From: Pectobacterium fontis
GTDB taxonomy: Bacteria > Pseudomonadota > Gammaproteobacteria > Enterobacterales > Enterobacteriaceae
Length of the DNA: 59,684 nucleotides
NCBI RefSeq assembly: GCF_000803215.1
Contig: NZ_JSXC01000017.1
Location: 1 to 59,684 of the forward strand
Direction of reading: 5' to 3'
Part shown: piece after piece, positions 16,961-28,227 of the stretch
How the letters are laid out: each line of letters starts with the position of its first letter
Position numbering within the stretch: the stretch's first letter is position 1
Made by a program: the position numbers and the translations under genes
The notes under the pieces: model-generated
Databases searched by the model: none
Told to the model about the DNA's origin: nothing
What the model saw: only the letters and a program-made list of their open reading frames with translations

Positions 16961-17311
16961 ATGGGTACCTCTGAATTACTCAAACACATTTATGACATTA
17001 ATCTGTCCTATTTGTTATTGGCGCAACGCTTAATTAATGATGAAAAAGCTTCTGCAATGTTTCGTCTGGGGATCAATGACGAGATGGCAGATATTTTGAT
17101 GCAACTGACTTTACCGCAGATGGTGAAATTGGCAGAAACTAACCAACTGATATGTCACTTTCGTTTCAACGATCACAATACAATCAAAGTGTTGACTCAG
17201 GAGTCTCGTGTGGATGATTTACAGCAGATTCATACGGGGATTTTGTTGTCGAGCCACCTATTACAACAGTTGACTTCGAAAGAAGAAAACCAGCCTAAGA
17301 AAAGGGCATAG
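16961..17311 (+). CDS. flhD: Flagellar master regulator subunit FlhD
   Basis: FlhD (116 residues) forms the FlhD4C2 complex that activates class 2 flagellar promoters with sigma70. The sequence [50 protein letters not shown] and [12 protein letters not shown] is almost that of E. coli FlhD. I chose the second ATG (16961, MGTSELL) because E. coli starts two residues before TSELL and GGGA lies five bases upstream; the ATG at 16952 would add three residues. It is followed after 3 bp by flhC. A CRP site lies upstream. The C-terminal 15 residues, [10 protein letters not shown], are the variable part. Confidence 0.97.
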   Translation: MGTSELLKHIYDINLSYLLLAQRLINDEKASAMFRLGINDEMADILMQLTLPQMVKLAETNQLICHFRFNDHNTIKVLTQESRVDDLQQIHTGILLSSHLLQQLTSKEENQPKKRA

Positions 17312-17314
17312 GTA

Positions 17315-17893
17315 ATGGCGGAAAAAAGTATTGTTCAGGAAGCGAAAGACATCCAATTGGCGATGGAGCTCATTTCGCTCGGCGCCCGTTTACAGATGTT
17401 AGAAAGTGAAACTCAGTTAAGTCGTGGACGTTTGATTAAACTGTATAAAGAACTTAGAGGAAGTCCACCGCCAAAGGGAATGCTACCTTTTTCAACGGAT
17501 TGGTTTATGACCTGGGAACAGAATATTCATTCATCAATGTTCTACAATGCTTACAGTTTTTTGATCAGAAATGGGCAGTGCAGCGGCGTTGAAGCGGTGA
17601 TCAAATCTTACCGGCTTTATTTGGAACAGTGTGCGCCACAGAGTGATTCTCCACTGTTGGCATTGACGCGAGCCTGGACGTTAGTCCGGTTTGTTGACAG
17701 CGGTATGCTGCAACTGTCGTCATGCAATTGCTGCAAAGGGATGTTCATTACTCACGCTCATCAACCTAAAAACAGTTTTGTTTGTAGTTTGTGCCAACCC
17801 CCTTCCCGAGCAGTAAAAAGGCGTAAACTTTCACAAAATCTTGCCGATATAATACCTCAACTGCTGGATGAACAGGTAAAACACGCAGTCTGA
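17315..17893 (+). CDS. flhC: Flagellar master regulator subunit FlhC
   Basis: FlhC (192 residues, the E. coli length) is the main DNA-contacting subunit of FlhD4C2. The zinc-binding cysteines are in place: Cys137 and Cys140 in SSCNCCKGM, Cys157 and Cys160 in FVCSLCQPP. The N-terminal [20 protein letters not shown] and the [18 protein letters not shown] block are typical. It starts 3 bp after flhD, so translation is coupled. It is followed by 138 bp before motA. I could not identify a clear sigma28 promoter in that gap, although TAAAGCGG occurs at about 17930. Confidence 0.97.
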   Translation: MAEKSIVQEAKDIQLAMELISLGARLQMLESETQLSRGRLIKLYKELRGSPPPKGMLPFSTDWFMTWEQNIHSSMFYNAYSFLIRNGQCSGVEAVIKSYRLYLEQCAPQSDSPLLALTRAWTLVRFVDSGMLQLSSCNCCKGMFITHAHQPKNSFVCSLCQPPSRAVKRRKLSQNLADIIPQLLDEQVKHAV

Positions 17894-18031
17894 GCCTGTA
17901 GCGATTTGTAAATCTATCACTGTTGAATGTTAAAGCGGCGGTGATAGGTTTCTTCCTCATGTATGTCCTGGCTACGGCTCCGCAGTTTTATCTCACTTTC
18001 TGCCCACCTTTTTTTATTATAAGGACTTCTT

Positions 18032-18919
18032 GTGCTGGTTATATTGGGTTATATCATAATTGTGGCCTCGATACTCGGCGGTTATCTCATGGTCGGTGGG
18101 ACCTTGGGGGCGCTTTATCAACCTTCGGAACTGCTGATCATCGGTGGTGCTGCCGTGGGTGCTTTCATCGTTGGTAACAATGGAAAGGCGATAAAAGCAA
18201 CACTACGGGCGTTACCTCTTTTGGTTAAAGGTTCTAAGTACAATAAAGCATTGTATATGGATCTCATGGCTTTGCTCTTTCGAGTGATGGCGAAATCCCG
18301 CCAGCAAGGCATGCTTTCCCTTGAATTTGATATTGATAATCCTCGTGAAAGTGAAATTTTCTCAAGTTATCCCAATATTCTTGCTGACAACAATATTGTT
18401 GAGTTTATCACCGATTATTTACGGTTGATGGTCAGCGGTAATATGAATGCGTTTGAAATTGAAACGTTGATGGATGAAGAGATCGAAACGATTGAACATG
18501 AAAGCGAAGTACCTGCGTCGAGTTTGACAATGATGGGTGATGGTCTCCCTGCATTCGGTATCGTCGCTGCCGTTATGGGGGTGGTTCACTCACTTGCCTA
18601 CGTTGATCGGCCTGCCGCTGAACTGGGCATGATGATTGCTCACGCCATGGTGGGGACCTTCCTGGGTATTCTACTTGCTTATGGCTTTGTTTCTCCGTTG
18701 GCCGCGTTATTACGTCAGAAGAATGCTGAAAAGATCAAAGTATTGCAGTGCGTTAAAGTGACGTTGTTGTCGAGCCTGAATGGCTATGCCCCACAAATTG
18801 CCGTTGAATTTGGTCGTAAAACGTTATATTCGACAGAGCGTCCTTCCTTTACAGAATTGGAAGAGCATATTCGTCGTGTAAAATCGCCGACTCAGCAAGC
18901 GTCGGACAGTAACGCATGA
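18032..18919 (+). CDS. motA: Flagellar stator protein MotA
   Basis: MotA (295 residues) is the inner-membrane stator subunit that with MotB conducts protons and pushes on FliG. Four membrane segments are visible (about residues 2-22, 34-50, 170-190, 200-222), with the cytoplasmic loop charges Arg90 and Glu98 that contact FliG ([12 protein letters not shown]) and the conserved prolines of [12 protein letters not shown] and [11 protein letters not shown]. The start is GTG, as in E. coli motA, and the MLVILGY N-terminus fits the family. Its end overlaps motB by 4 bp (ATGA). Confidence 0.97.
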   Translation: MLVILGYIIIVASILGGYLMVGGTLGALYQPSELLIIGGAAVGAFIVGNNGKAIKATLRALPLLVKGSKYNKALYMDLMALLFRVMAKSRQQGMLSLEFDIDNPRESEIFSSYPNILADNNIVEFITDYLRLMVSGNMNAFEIETLMDEEIETIEHESEVPASSLTMMGDGLPAFGIVAAVMGVVHSLAYVDRPAAELGMMIAHAMVGTFLGILLAYGFVSPLAALLRQKNAEKIKVLQCVKVTLLSSLNGYAPQIAVEFGRKTLYSTERPSFTELEEHIRRVKSPTQQASDSNA

Positions 18920-19971
18920 AACACCAGCACCCCATTATTCGCAAAAAACGTAAGTCTGGACATGGCGGCCACCACGGTGGGTCCTGGAAGATTGCCTACG
19001 CTGACTTCATGACAGCAATGATGGCATTGTTTCTGGTTATGTGGCTCATCGCGATTTCTACGCCAATGCAGTTGGCTCAGATTGCGGAATATTTTCGTAC
19101 GCCACTAAAAGTTGCGTTAACTTCAGGTTCTAAATCAAGCGATAGCTCTAGCCCGATTCCCGGTGGAGGAAATGATCCCACTCAGCAAGATGGTGAAGTA
19201 AAAAAAGTTATCAAAACAGATAACGTGGAAAAAAAGTTGGATGAGGTCCGACTTAATAGGTTGCGCGAACGCCTGGACCAGCTAATTGAAGCCGATCCTC
19301 GATTGCGCGCACTCCGACCACATCTGTTGATTGAAATGATTGATGAAGGATTACGTATCCAAATCATCGATAGCCAAAACCGTCCAATGTTTAAAACTGG
19401 TAGCGCGCAGGTTGAACCCTATATGAGAGATATTCTGCGTGCAATAGCCCCTATTCTGAATGATTTCCCCAATAAGTTGAGTATTTCTGGTCATACTGAT
19501 GATGTTCAGTATACGACGGGCGAACGTGGTTATAGCAACTGGGAGTTGTCAGCAGATCGTGCTAATGCGTCACGCCGAGAACTTATTTTTGGGGGCTTGT
19601 CTGATGGAAAGGTTTTACGCGTTGTTGGTATGGCTGCGACAATGAACCTGAAACAGGCAACAAGTGGAAATGATGCGATTAACCGACGTATCAGCTTGCT
19701 GGTGTTGAGTAGACAGGCGCAAAAGGATATCGAAGAAGAAAATGCAGAAAGCTCTGCTGTAAATATAGATAAAGTGGAAAATTTACAAAATATGGAGTTG
19801 GATAAGTCTAAACCTACCACTCCGGCTGCCGAAAATAGTGATAATAATACGAGTGGAAGTGGTGGGAATAACGTGCCACAACCAACGAATGGAGTTCCTG
19901 CTCCAGAGCGTCAACAGCCAACGACTGCGTTGCCTGCTGCGCCTGATAGCCAGGCGACACCTTCTCAATAA
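18916..19971 (+). CDS. motB: Flagellar stator protein MotB with extended C-terminus
   Basis: MotB (351 residues) anchors the stator to peptidoglycan. A basic N-terminus is followed by a single membrane helix with the proton-binding Asp at residue 30 ([17 protein letters not shown]). The C-terminal OmpA-like domain shows [26 protein letters not shown] and [13 protein letters not shown]. After that domain a tail of about 85 residues rich in Asn, Ser, Thr, Pro and Gln extends the protein beyond the E. coli length (308). The tail is probably disordered and periplasmic; its role is unknown. It overlaps motA and is followed by cheA after 27 bp. Confidence 0.96.
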   Translation: MKHQHPIIRKKRKSGHGGHHGGSWKIAYADFMTAMMALFLVMWLIAISTPMQLAQIAEYFRTPLKVALTSGSKSSDSSSPIPGGGNDPTQQDGEVKKVIKTDNVEKKLDEVRLNRLRERLDQLIEADPRLRALRPHLLIEMIDEGLRIQIIDSQNRPMFKTGSAQVEPYMRDILRAIAPILNDFPNKLSISGHTDDVQYTTGERGYSNWELSADRANASRRELIFGGLSDGKVLRVVGMAATMNLKQATSGNDAINRRISLLVLSRQAQKDIEEENAESSAVNIDKVENLQNMELDKSKPTTPAAENSDNNTSGSGGNNVPQPTNGVPAPERQQPTTALPAAPDSQATPSQ

Positions 19972-19998
19972 GCCGCGATTCACAGCAGAGGTGACCAC

Positions 19999-22002
19999 GT
20001 GAGCATGGACATGAGTGCTTTCTATCAAACTTTTTTTGATGAAGCAGATGAATTACTGGCAGATATGGAACAGCACTTATTATTGTTGGATCCGTCAGAG
20101 CCTGATACTGAGCAATTGAATGCAATTTTCCGTGCGGCTCACTCCATAAAAGGGGGCGCTGGTACATTTGGTTTTAAAGTATTGCAGGAAACTACACACC
20201 TTTTAGAAAATTTACTCGATGGGGCAAGACGTGGCGAAATGCGTCTTAGCACCGATATCATCAACCTGTTTCTGGAAACAAAAGACATCATGCAGGATCA
20301 GTTGGACGCTTATAAAACCGCGCAGGAACCCAATGCCGAAAGCTTTGAGTACATCTGTCAGGCTCTGCGCCAGCTTGCTCTGGAGTCTAAAGCTGATGCT
20401 GCTGCTGCCCAGCCCGATGCACCGGTCGCAACATTGCACACAACTAGTCCAGCGAGTTCAGCAGGTAAAGGCGAAATGCGTATCGCATTGACCGGCCTAA
20501 AATCTCAGGAAATACCTCAGATGCTGGAAGAGCTGGGTAATCTGGGAACAGTTAAAGATCCTCACCAGACTGATACGAGTGTAGAAGTGACATTGGTCAC
20601 GTCTGAAAGCGAAGACGATATCAGTGCAGTGCTGTGCTTTGTTCTTGAGCCGGAACAAATTAGCTTCAAATCTGTTGTCGCCAGTCAGCCTGTTGCTGAA
20701 GTTGTGGAGACATTGTCTGCTGTTGAAGCACCCGTAGCAGCAGTGACTCCGTCTGCTCCTGTTGCTGCAAAACCACAAACCGCCCCGGAAAACGGAAAAA
20801 ATAAAGCAAAAACCGGTGATACCAGTATTCGCGTAGCGGTTGAGAAGGTCGATCAATTGATCAACCTGGTTGGTGAATTAGTGATTACGCAGTCTATGTT
20901 GGCGCAACGCTCAAGTGAGCTTGATCCTGTGGCTCATGGCGATCTGCTCAACAGTATGGGCCAGTTGGAGCGTAACGCCCGCGATCTGCAAGAGTCGGTT
21001 ATGTCTATCCGTATGATGCCGATGGAATATGTATTTAGCCGTTTCCCTCGTTTAGTTCGTGACCTGGCTGCCAAACTGGATAAGCAGGTCGAGCTAACGC
21101 TAATGGGGAGTTCGACTGAATTAGATAAGAGTTTGATCGAGCGCATTATCGATCCTTTGACACACTTAGTACGTAACAGCCTCGATCATGGTATCGAATC
21201 TCCAGAGAAACGTGTTGCTACAGGTAAGTCTGCGGTAGGTAACTTGACGCTTTCTGCTGAACATCAGGGCGGTAACATCTGTATTGAAGTTATCGACGAT
21301 GGGGCTGGGCTAAACCGTGAGAAAATTTTGGCTAAAGCCTTGTCTCAAGGGTTAGCTGTGAGTGAGTCCATGTCGGATGAAGAAGTGGGCATGTTGATCT
21401 TTGCTCCTGGATTCTCAACAGCCGAAAAGGTCACAGATGTTTCTGGCCGTGGCGTTGGCATGGATGTGGTGAAACGGAATATTCAGGAAATGGGCGGCCA
21501 CGTTGAAATCCATTTCCAGGCTGGGAAAGGCACAACGATCAGAATCCTACTGCCATTAACGTTAGCTATTCTTGATGGCATGTCCGTTAAAGTTAACAAC
21601 GAAGTCTTTATTTTACCGCTTAACGCCGTAATGGAGTCATTGCAGCCACAGTCGGAAGATCTATACCCGTTAGCTGGTGGAGAGCGAGTATTGCAGGTTC
21701 GTGGTGAATATTTACCTCTCGTAGAATTGTTCCACATTTTTGATGTGGATGGCGCTAAGACAGATGCGACTCAGGGTATTGTTGTGATCCTGCAAAGTGC
21801 AGGTCGACGTTATGCCTTGTTGGTCGATCAATTGATTGGGCAGCATCAGGTTGTCGTCAAAAACCTAGAAAGTAATTATCGCAAGGTACCAGGCGTTTCA
21901 GCCGCTACCATTCTTGGTGATGGCAGCGTTGCGCTGATTGTGGATGTTTCAGCGTTACAAGCGCTTAATCGTGAAAAGCGTGTGGTTGAAACTGCTGCTT
22001 GA
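19999..22002 (+). CDS. cheA: Chemotaxis histidine kinase CheA
   Basis: CheA (667 residues) phosphorylates CheY and CheB under receptor control. Domains in order: P1 phosphotransfer with His48 (IFRAAHSIKGGAG), P2 CheY/CheB-binding (about 160-225) with flexible Ala/Pro/Val-rich linkers, P3 dimerisation (SIRVAVEKVDQLINLVGELV), P4 ATP-binding (LVRNSLDHGIE, DDGAGLN, GRGVGMDVVKRNI) and P5 CheW-like (about 510-660). The start is GTG, as in E. coli. Met98, the internal start of the short form CheA-S in E. coli, is conserved (ETKDIMQDQ). Linker sequence differs from E. coli; all catalytic boxes look intact. Confidence 0.97.
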   Translation: MSMDMSAFYQTFFDEADELLADMEQHLLLLDPSEPDTEQLNAIFRAAHSIKGGAGTFGFKVLQETTHLLENLLDGARRGEMRLSTDIINLFLETKDIMQDQLDAYKTAQEPNAESFEYICQALRQLALESKADAAAAQPDAPVATLHTTSPASSAGKGEMRIALTGLKSQEIPQMLEELGNLGTVKDPHQTDTSVEVTLVTSESEDDISAVLCFVLEPEQISFKSVVASQPVAEVVETLSAVEAPVAAVTPSAPVAAKPQTAPENGKNKAKTGDTSIRVAVEKVDQLINLVGELVITQSMLAQRSSELDPVAHGDLLNSMGQLERNARDLQESVMSIRMMPMEYVFSRFPRLVRDLAAKLDKQVELTLMGSSTELDKSLIERIIDPLTHLVRNSLDHGIESPEKRVATGKSAVGNLTLSAEHQGGNICIEVIDDGAGLNREKILAKALSQGLAVSESMSDEEVGMLIFAPGFSTAEKVTDVSGRGVGMDVVKRNIQEMGGHVEIHFQAGKGTTIRILLPLTLAILDGMSVKVNNEVFILPLNAVMESLQPQSEDLYPLAGGERVLQVRGEYLPLVELFHIFDVDGAKTDATQGIVVILQSAGRRYALLVDQLIGQHQVVVKNLESNYRKVPGVSAATILGDGSVALIVDVSALQALNREKRVVETAA

Positions 22003-22033
22003 TAAAATAGATCGTTAATAAAGGGTGGAAAAC

Positions 22034-22531
22034 ATGACTGGACTTGCAAGCGTCACAAAATTAACCGGCGAAACAGTAGGACAGGAGTTCTTGATTTTTA
22101 CGCTGGGTGACGAAGAGTACGGCGTTGATATTTTAAAAGTACAAGAAATTCGCGGTTATGACCAGGTAACGCGTATTGCTAACACACCTTCCTTCATTAA
22201 AGGTGTCACCAATCTGCGCGGTGTCATTGTACCTATCGTTGACTTGCGCGTTAAGTTTGCCAAACAGGATGTTGAATACGACGACAACACAGTTGTTATC
22301 GTTTTGAACCTTGGCCAGCGCGTCGTTGGCATCGTCGTAGATGGTGTGTCTGATGTATTATCATTGACGGCAGACCAAATCCGACCTGCACCAGAGTTTG
22401 CTGTTACGCTGTCAACAGAGTATCTGACTGGTTTGGGGTCTCTGGGTGAGAGGATGCTGATTCTGGTGGATATTGAGAAACTGTTGAGTAGCGAAGAAAT
22501 GGCGCTGGTTGATAACGTATTAAAAGTCTAG
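22034..22531 (+). CDS. cheW: Chemotaxis coupling protein CheW
   Basis: CheW (165 residues) links chemoreceptors to CheA. The whole protein is one CheW domain ([64 protein letters not shown]). I chose the ATG at 22034 (MTGLASV) because E. coli CheW begins MTGMTNV and AGGGTGG lies just upstream; a GTG at 22025 would add three residues. It follows cheA closely and is followed by a stem-loop and then the sigma28 promoter of the next chemoreceptor. Confidence 0.97.
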   Translation: MTGLASVTKLTGETVGQEFLIFTLGDEEYGVDILKVQEIRGYDQVTRIANTPSFIKGVTNLRGVIVPIVDLRVKFAKQDVEYDDNTVVIVLNLGQRVVGIVVDGVSDVLSLTADQIRPAPEFAVTLSTEYLTGLGSLGERMLILVDIEKLLSSEEMALVDNVLKV

Positions 22532-22545
22532 TCTATCGCCTTCTT

Positions 22546-22565
22546 GGGGCTACAGCCGTGGCCCC
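22546..22565 (+). other. Stem-loop after cheW
   Basis: GGGGCTAC / GTGGCCCC forms an 8-bp stem (one U-G pair) with an AGCC loop, 14 bp past the cheW stop. There is no T-run after it, so it may slow or stabilise rather than terminate the motAB-cheAW message. Confidence 0.5.
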
Positions 22566-22608
22566 GAAAACCTTCCTTCAGTCATCTTCTTGCCAGTCCA
22601 AAAATTCG

Positions 22609-22635
22609 TAAAGATATCCAAGATAATGCCGATAT
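22609..22635 (+). promoter_or_regulatory. Sigma28 promoter of the che-region chemoreceptor
   Basis: TAAAGATA, 11 bases, GCCGATAT: close to the FliA consensus with exact spacing. It lies 33 bp before the chemoreceptor ATG at 22668. Confidence 0.8.
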
Positions 22636-22667
22636 CATCGGTTGTTGGTTTACTCAAAAGGCGTTAT

Positions 22668-24353
22668 ATGTTTAACCGTATAAAAGTTGTTACAGGTTTG
22701 ATGCTTGTACTGGTGTTTTTCGGGACACTTCAACTTATTTCTGGTGGTTTATTTTTTAGTGCATTAAAAAATGATAAGGATATCTTCAGTTCAACTCAGG
22801 TTATTAACCAGAAGCGTTCTGAACTGGATTCAGCATGGTCATATTTATTACAGACCCGAAATACACTTAACCGCGCTGGTACACGTTTTGCTCTGGATGT
22901 CAGTGGAACAGGGGCTGGAACGGGAGGTAAAGAACTTCTGGTTGCTGCTCAAAAACAGCTATCCGCGGCAAATGATTTTTTCTCACGCTATGAAAAAGTA
23001 CCGCAAGATCCTCGTCAGAATGAAAGTGTTGCTCGGGATGTAAAAGAGAATTATGCGGCTCTGAATGGCGCATTAACTGAGTTAATCCAGTTTTTGAATG
23101 CGGGAGAATTTAAGAAATTTATTGAGCAACCGACACAGCGTTTTCAAGACAACTTTGAAAAAGCGTATTACGTCTACAAAGCTGAAAGTGATAAACTTTA
23201 TCAGGCTGGTATAGCTGAAAATGATGCAGCTTATGACTCCGCGCTTTGGATTCTTGGCTGCATTAGTGTGCTGGTTGTGGTGTTAGCGCTGATTTCCTGG
23301 GTTGGTATTCAACAATTATTAATAAAGCCGCTAAATAGCATTGTTGAACATATTCGCCATATCGCGAAAGGTGATTTGACAAAAACGACCGATCTTCATA
23401 GCAGTAATGAAATGGGTATGCTGGCTGACAGTATTCGTCATATGCAAAGTGAATTTGTTTCAACCGTGAGTGCGGTTCGACAAGGGGCTGATGCGATTTA
23501 TACCGGTGCGACAGAGATTAGTGCGGGAAATAACGATCTTTCTTCACGGACTGAGCAACAGGCTGCTTCGCTAGAAGAAACGGCTGCGAGCATGGAACAG
23601 TTGACTGCAACGGTTAAACAGAATGCGGAAAATGCTCGTCAGGCGAGCCAATTAGCGCTGAGTGCATCAGAGACTGCTCAGAAAGGTGGCAAAGTTGTCG
23701 ATAATGTTGTCAAAACGATGCACAACATTGCTGGAAGTTCGCAAAAAATTGCCGATATTACTAGTGTGATTGATGGCATTGCTTTTCAAACCAACATTCT
23801 TGCGCTGAATGCGGCAGTTGAAGCGGCCAGAGCCGGAGAGCAGGGCCGTGGTTTCGCGGTTGTTGCAGGGGAAGTTCGTAATTTGGCTCAACGCAGTGCT
23901 CAGGCTGCAAAAGAAATTAAAAGCTTGATTGACGATTCCGTTAGCCGAGTGGGCGAAGGTTCGGTACTGGTTGAAAGTGCTGGCGAAACGATGGGTGAAA
24001 TCGTCAGTGCTGTTACTCGTGTGACGGATATTATGGGTGAAATTGCCTCTGCTTCTGATGAACAAAGTAAAGGTATTGATCAAGTTGGCCAGGCCGTAAC
24101 TGAAATGGATCGGGTTACGCAACAAAATGCTTCCTTGGTGGAAGAGTCTGCCGCAGCGGCAGTGGCATTAGAAGAACAAGTGAAAGTGTTGAACCAGGCT
24201 GTTGCCGTATTCCGTTTGTCCGAGGATACGGGAGCGTTCAGGAAGTCGGCGCAAGCAGCAACGAGTCAAAAAACGGTGTTGTTGGCACCATCGGCACATG
24301 GTGGCAAGAAAGCGAAAGAAAGTTCACCAACTGACAATTGGGAAACGTTCTGA
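22668..24353 (+). CDS. Methyl-accepting chemotaxis protein of the che operon (Tar/Tsr type)
   Basis: A 561-residue chemoreceptor between cheW and cheR, the place of tar/tap in E. coli. TM1 is at about residues 6-30 ([20 protein letters not shown]), the periplasmic TarH-like sensor at about 35-190 with an Arg-Asn-containing helix ([17 protein letters not shown]), TM2 at about 192-215, then HAMP and the signalling hairpin (tip [20 protein letters not shown]). The C-terminus is the CheR/CheB tether NWETF. I chose ATG 22668 (AAAGG seven bases upstream and directly after the sigma28 promoter), not the longer frame from 22590. Ligand is unknown; serine or aspartate-like amino acids would be a guess from the TarH-like architecture. 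Confidence 0.93.
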   Translation: MFNRIKVVTGLMLVLVFFGTLQLISGGLFFSALKNDKDIFSSTQVINQKRSELDSAWSYLLQTRNTLNRAGTRFALDVSGTGAGTGGKELLVAAQKQLSAANDFFSRYEKVPQDPRQNESVARDVKENYAALNGALTELIQFLNAGEFKKFIEQPTQRFQDNFEKAYYVYKAESDKLYQAGIAENDAAYDSALWILGCISVLVVVLALISWVGIQQLLIKPLNSIVEHIRHIAKGDLTKTTDLHSSNEMGMLADSIRHMQSEFVSTVSAVRQGADAIYTGATEISAGNNDLSSRTEQQAASLEETAASMEQLTATVKQNAENARQASQLALSASETAQKGGKVVDNVVKTMHNIAGSSQKIADITSVIDGIAFQTNILALNAAVEAARAGEQGRGFAVVAGEVRNLAQRSAQAAKEIKSLIDDSVSRVGEGSVLVESAGETMGEIVSAVTRVTDIMGEIASASDEQSKGIDQVGQAVTEMDRVTQQNASLVEESAAAAVALEEQVKVLNQAVAVFRLSEDTGAFRKSAQAATSQKTVLLAPSAHGGKKAKESSPTDNWETF

Positions 24354-24405
24354 TAAAAAATGGGATATCGGCTATAAATAATGTAGCGCTGTTACTGAAT
24401 AAATC

Positions 24406-24433
24406 CCCAGTTGCCTATATGTAGGTAACTGGG
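24406..24433 (+). other. Stem-loop after the chemoreceptor gene
   Basis: CCCAGTTGCCTA / TAGGTAACTGGG pairs over 12 bp with one G-U and a TATG loop, 53 bp past the stop. No T-run follows, so it could be a factor-assisted terminator or an mRNA-stabilising end. Confidence 0.55.
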
Positions 24434-24500
24434 TGGTTGGGGTACTCGCCATAATTGAAAAGAACGAGTATACGAGTAATTAATTGGCACACGTTTGACA

Positions 24501-24631
24501 TCCCCTAAAATAATTCAAGTTTCAGGCAGGTGCAAAAGAGTGAACCTGGGTGAGCTTGCTCAAGTCAAGTTAGTGATTTCGGGGATTGAACGCAGTCCAA
24601 CTGACATGCAGCTTGAAGTATGGAGGGCATA
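24501..24631. repeat. Dispersed intergenic repeat, copy 4 (opposite orientation)
   Basis: Reads CCCCTAAAATAATTCAAGTT and TCAGGCAGGTGCAAAAG at one end and CATGCAGCTTGAAGTATGGA plus GGGCAT at the other: the reverse complement of the 13435-13607 type. It separates the chemoreceptor from cheR in an otherwise operonic region. Confidence 0.7.
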
Positions 24632-24976
24632 GCGTCTGGCAGTTTGCGGTATGATAATCTATGGTATTGTTCAATCTGTAACTTGTGTTATGGATATGGC
24701 GGGGTAAGTTGGTTTTCTTTTTCGGGACAAAAATAGAGCAGGTAGCGCAGCTGTGATGAGAGGAACACCACCCGGCAGCAGTGGCTTTGGTAGAATAGAC
24801 ACACAAGTGGTTCGCCTTTAGACTTTAGAACTGTGGTGTGTATTACCAATACAGTGTCAGTTTTAATCGTAGTGCGATTCATAATTGATGAATGACAATA
24901 AAAACCTGCGTTAGCTGTAAAGGAAAGTTCAGATTGAAAAACACCATAGCAAAAAATAATATTCGAGCGGTTTGAT
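24632..24976 (+). other. Non-coding stretch upstream of cheR
   Basis: About 345 bp without a convincing gene. A minus-strand frame (24688-25059) overlaps cheR and lacks family features. A cheR promoter would be expected if the upstream stem-loop and repeat interrupt the message, but I cannot name one. Confidence 0.45.
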
Positions 24977-25849
24977 ATGAAAAGTATACCATCGCAAAAT
25001 CGCCCTGAATCTGTCTCTATTTTGACGCAGATGGTTGATAGGTTGCCGTTGTCGGACACCCACTTCCGTCGAATCAGCCAATTAATATATCAGCGTGCTG
25101 GCATTGTCCTTGCCGATCATAAACGCGAAATGGTTTATAACCGTTTGGTCAGGCGTCTCCGTTTACTTGAAATCAATGATTTCGGCCAGTATTTAGCGTT
25201 GTTAGAGTCAGATCCTAACAGTGCGGAATGGCAAGCCTTTGTTAATGCATTAACCACTAACCTGACGGCTTTTTTCCGTGAAGCTCATCATTTCCCTATA
25301 TTGGCCGAGCATGCCAGAAAACGTCCTAATGGCTACACCATCTGGAGTACGGCTGCGTCTACAGGGGAAGAGCCTTATTCGTTGGCGATGACACTTGCAG
25401 AGGTCTTAGGTAATAAAGCGAATGGGTGCCAGGTATGGGCCAGTGATATTGATACCCAGGTGTTAGAAAAAGCAACAGCCGGGATCTATCGCCAAGAAGA
25501 GTTGCGATCTCTTTCTCCGCAACAGCTACAGCGGTTTTTTTTACGCGGTACAGGGCCACATAGTGGTCTTGTTCGTGTTCGGCCTGAACTTGCGTCTATG
25601 GTGCATTTCCAACAATTAAACCTGCTTGCACCCGATTGGTCCGTTCCTGCACCATTTGATGCCATCTTTTGTCGCAATGTAATGATTTATTTCGATAAAG
25701 AAACTCAAGAGCGTATTCTCCGTCGATTCGTCCCGATGCTTAAACCGGGCGGGTTATTATTTGCTGGGCATTCAGAGAATTTCAGCCAGATCAGTCGTGA
25801 ATTCTATTTGCGTGGGCAAACTGTATATGGGTTGGCTAAGGAAAGATAA
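24977..25849 (+). CDS. cheR: Chemoreceptor methyltransferase CheR
   Basis: CheR (290 residues) methylates receptor glutamates with S-adenosylmethionine. The N-terminal helical domain contains [20 protein letters not shown]. The methyltransferase domain shows the SAM loop [17 protein letters not shown], the acidic residue in [11 protein letters not shown] and the motif [19 protein letters not shown]. The C-terminal [12 protein letters not shown] and beta-subdomain bind the receptor NWETF tail present on both chemoreceptors here. Its stop overlaps the cheB start (TAATG), coupling the opposing enzymes. Confidence 0.97.
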   Translation: MKSIPSQNRPESVSILTQMVDRLPLSDTHFRRISQLIYQRAGIVLADHKREMVYNRLVRRLRLLEINDFGQYLALLESDPNSAEWQAFVNALTTNLTAFFREAHHFPILAEHARKRPNGYTIWSTAASTGEEPYSLAMTLAEVLGNKANGCQVWASDIDTQVLEKATAGIYRQEELRSLSPQQLQRFFLRGTGPHSGLVRVRPELASMVHFQQLNLLAPDWSVPAPFDAIFCRNVMIYFDKETQERILRRFVPMLKPGGLLFAGHSENFSQISREFYLRGQTVYGLAKER

Positions 25850-26901
25850 TGAGCAAGATAAGAGTATTATGTGTTGATGATTCTGCCCTAATGCGTCAGA
25901 TCATGACTGAAATAATTAATAGCCATCCTGATATGGAAGTTGTCGCGACTGCGCCAGATCCATTAGTTGCTCGTGATTTGATTAAAAAATTCAATCCCCA
26001 GGTATTAACGCTGGATGTTGAAATGCCGCGTATGGATGGATTGGATTTTCTTGAAAAACTCATGCGCTTGCGTCCGATGCCTGTTGTCATGGTGTCGTCG
26101 CTGACGGGGAAAGGTTCGGAGATTACGCTTCGCGCTCTGGAGCTTGGCGCTATTGATTTTGTCACTAAACCTCAGTTAGGCATTCGTGAGGGGATGTTGG
26201 CGTACAGCGAACTGATTGCGGAAAAAATTCGCATGGCGGCGAAGGCGCGTTTGCCGCAGCGCAGTACCACCGCAGAGTCGACAAAAATTATCCAGCATAT
26301 GCCACTACTCAGTAGTGAGAAATTGATTGCGATTGGTGCATCAACAGGCGGGACGGAAGCAATACGGCATGTGTTACAACCACTGCCGCCGACCAGTCCT
26401 GCATTACTGATTACACAACATATGCCACCGGGTTTTACCAAATCTTTTGCCGAGCGTTTGAATAAGCTATGTCAGATTACGGTGAAAGAGGCAGAAGATG
26501 GGGAGCGTGTACTCCCTGGACATGCCTATATTGCTCCAGGTGCACGCCATCTTGAACTGGCTCGTAGCGGGGCAAACTATCAGGTGCGTTTGAATGATGG
26601 ACCGCCAGTTAATCGGCATCGTCCGTCAGTCGATGTGTTGTTCCGTTCGGTTGCACAATACGCTGGACGAAATGCGGTAGGGGTAATCCTTACGGGAATG
26701 GGGAATGATGGTGCTGCTGGTATGTTGGAACTCCATCAGGCTGGTGCTTATACCTTGGCCCAAAATGAAGCAAGTTGTGTGGTTTTCGGGATGCCGCGTG
26801 AAGCAATTGCGATGGGTGGCGTCGATGAAGTGGTGGATTTGCACCAGGTGAGCCAGCGAATGTTGGCACAAATCTCTGCCGGACAGGCATTACGTATATA
26901 A
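25849..26901 (+). CDS. cheB: Chemoreceptor methylesterase/deamidase CheB
   Basis: CheB (350 residues) removes receptor methyl groups when phosphorylated by CheA. The receiver domain has D10-D11 and the phosphoacceptor D56 ([19 protein letters not shown]). After a linker, the methylesterase domain carries the catalytic Ser in [12 protein letters not shown], His in ITQHMPPGF and Asp in [10 protein letters not shown]. The start overlaps the cheR stop by 1 bp. All key residues are intact and length matches E. coli (349). Confidence 0.97.
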   Translation: MSKIRVLCVDDSALMRQIMTEIINSHPDMEVVATAPDPLVARDLIKKFNPQVLTLDVEMPRMDGLDFLEKLMRLRPMPVVMVSSLTGKGSEITLRALELGAIDFVTKPQLGIREGMLAYSELIAEKIRMAAKARLPQRSTTAESTKIIQHMPLLSSEKLIAIGASTGGTEAIRHVLQPLPPTSPALLITQHMPPGFTKSFAERLNKLCQITVKEAEDGERVLPGHAYIAPGARHLELARSGANYQVRLNDGPPVNRHRPSVDVLFRSVAQYAGRNAVGVILTGMGNDGAAGMLELHQAGAYTLAQNEASCVVFGMPREAIAMGGVDEVVDLHQVSQRMLAQISAGQALRI

Positions 26902-26915
26902 GCAGCTCTCGGTGA

Positions 26916-27329
<414 letters not shown>

Positions 27330-27338
27330 GGGGATCTT

Positions 27339-27983
27339 ATGACGCCACATATGCCGCCCGTGAACGACACCGCTTCAGCAACCGAAATCATTTCGCGTAT
27401 CGGCCAATTGACTCGTATGTTGCGCGACAGTTTGAAAGAACTGGGTCTGGATCATGCGATAGCAGAAGCCGCAGAAGCTATTCCTGATGCTCGCGATCGT
27501 CTTGATTATGTTGTCCAGATGACTGCGCAAGCAGCGGAGCGTGCTTTGAACTGCGTAGAAGCGGCTCAACCACGTCAAAACCAACTAGAAGCTGATGCTA
27601 AATCTCTGAAAGTTCGTTGGGATGAATGGTTTGAAAATCCAATCGAATTAGCTGATGCGCGTGAATTAGTGACGGATACGCGTAGTTATCTTGAAGACGT
27701 ACCACAGCATACCTCATTTACCAACGCCCAACTGTTGGAAATCATGATGGCACAAGATTTCCAGGACCTTACCGGTCAGGTAATCAAGCGTATGATGGAT
27801 GTTGTTCAGGAAATTGAGAAACAATTGCTGATGGTGTTGCTGGAAAATATTCCAGAAAAACCAGATGCGCCTAAACGTGCAAATGATGGTCTTCTGAACG
27901 GACCTCAATTGGATAAAGATGCAGCAGGTATCGTCGCTAATCAGGATCAAGTTGATGACCTTCTGGATAGCCTTGGGTTCTAA
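27339..27983 (+). CDS. cheZ: CheY-P phosphatase CheZ
   Basis: CheZ (214 residues) speeds dephosphorylation of CheY-P. It is a long four-helix-bundle protein; the catalytic region [19 protein letters not shown] includes the Gln that orients the attacking water (Gln147 in E. coli). The C-terminal peptide [14 protein letters not shown] binds CheY. It ends the che gene run; two inverted repeats follow before flhB. Confidence 0.96.
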   Translation: MTPHMPPVNDTASATEIISRIGQLTRMLRDSLKELGLDHAIAEAAEAIPDARDRLDYVVQMTAQAAERALNCVEAAQPRQNQLEADAKSLKVRWDEWFENPIELADARELVTDTRSYLEDVPQHTSFTNAQLLEIMMAQDFQDLTGQVIKRMMDVVQEIEKQLLMVLLENIPEKPDAPKRANDGLLNGPQLDKDAAGIVANQDQVDDLLDSLGF

Positions 27984-28048
27984 TCGACCTTGCTTCAAAA
28001 AAAGGCGTTGTCTTCTTTTTTGAAAAAGGCTATGAACTCTACCGCTCT

Positions 28049-28083
28049 GCTATTTATGGCCAGGTATTATGGCCATAAATAGC
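28049..28083. other. Perfect stem-loop between cheZ and flhB
   Basis: GCTATTTATGGCC / GGCCATAAATAGC is a perfect 13-bp inverted repeat with a nine-base loop. Just before it (27994-28024) a second weaker hairpin, TTCAAAAAA / TTTTTTGAA, is present. Neither has a classical GC stem plus T-run. They probably separate the che and flhB transcripts or mark the flhB promoter region. Confidence 0.6.
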
Positions 28084-28227
28084 TAAATGTCGTGTTCTCG
28101 TTCTTTTACCATCGCTATGCGTTAAAGAAGCGTTGGTTTTTCTCGTTGTTCCAGCCATAAAACTTTCCCGCATTTGTCATGCTAGGCAGCAAATTCCTAT
28201 CCCGAAAGTCGTAACAGGAACGCCACA

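Noticed and set aside
17925..17945. Possible sigma28 promoter of motA (TAAAGCGG)
   Set aside because: No GCCGATAA-like -10 at 11 bases; only a half site.
24688..25059. 123-codon minus-strand frame overlapping cheR
   Set aside because: It overlaps the well-supported start of cheR, lacks a ribosome site and shows no family motif.
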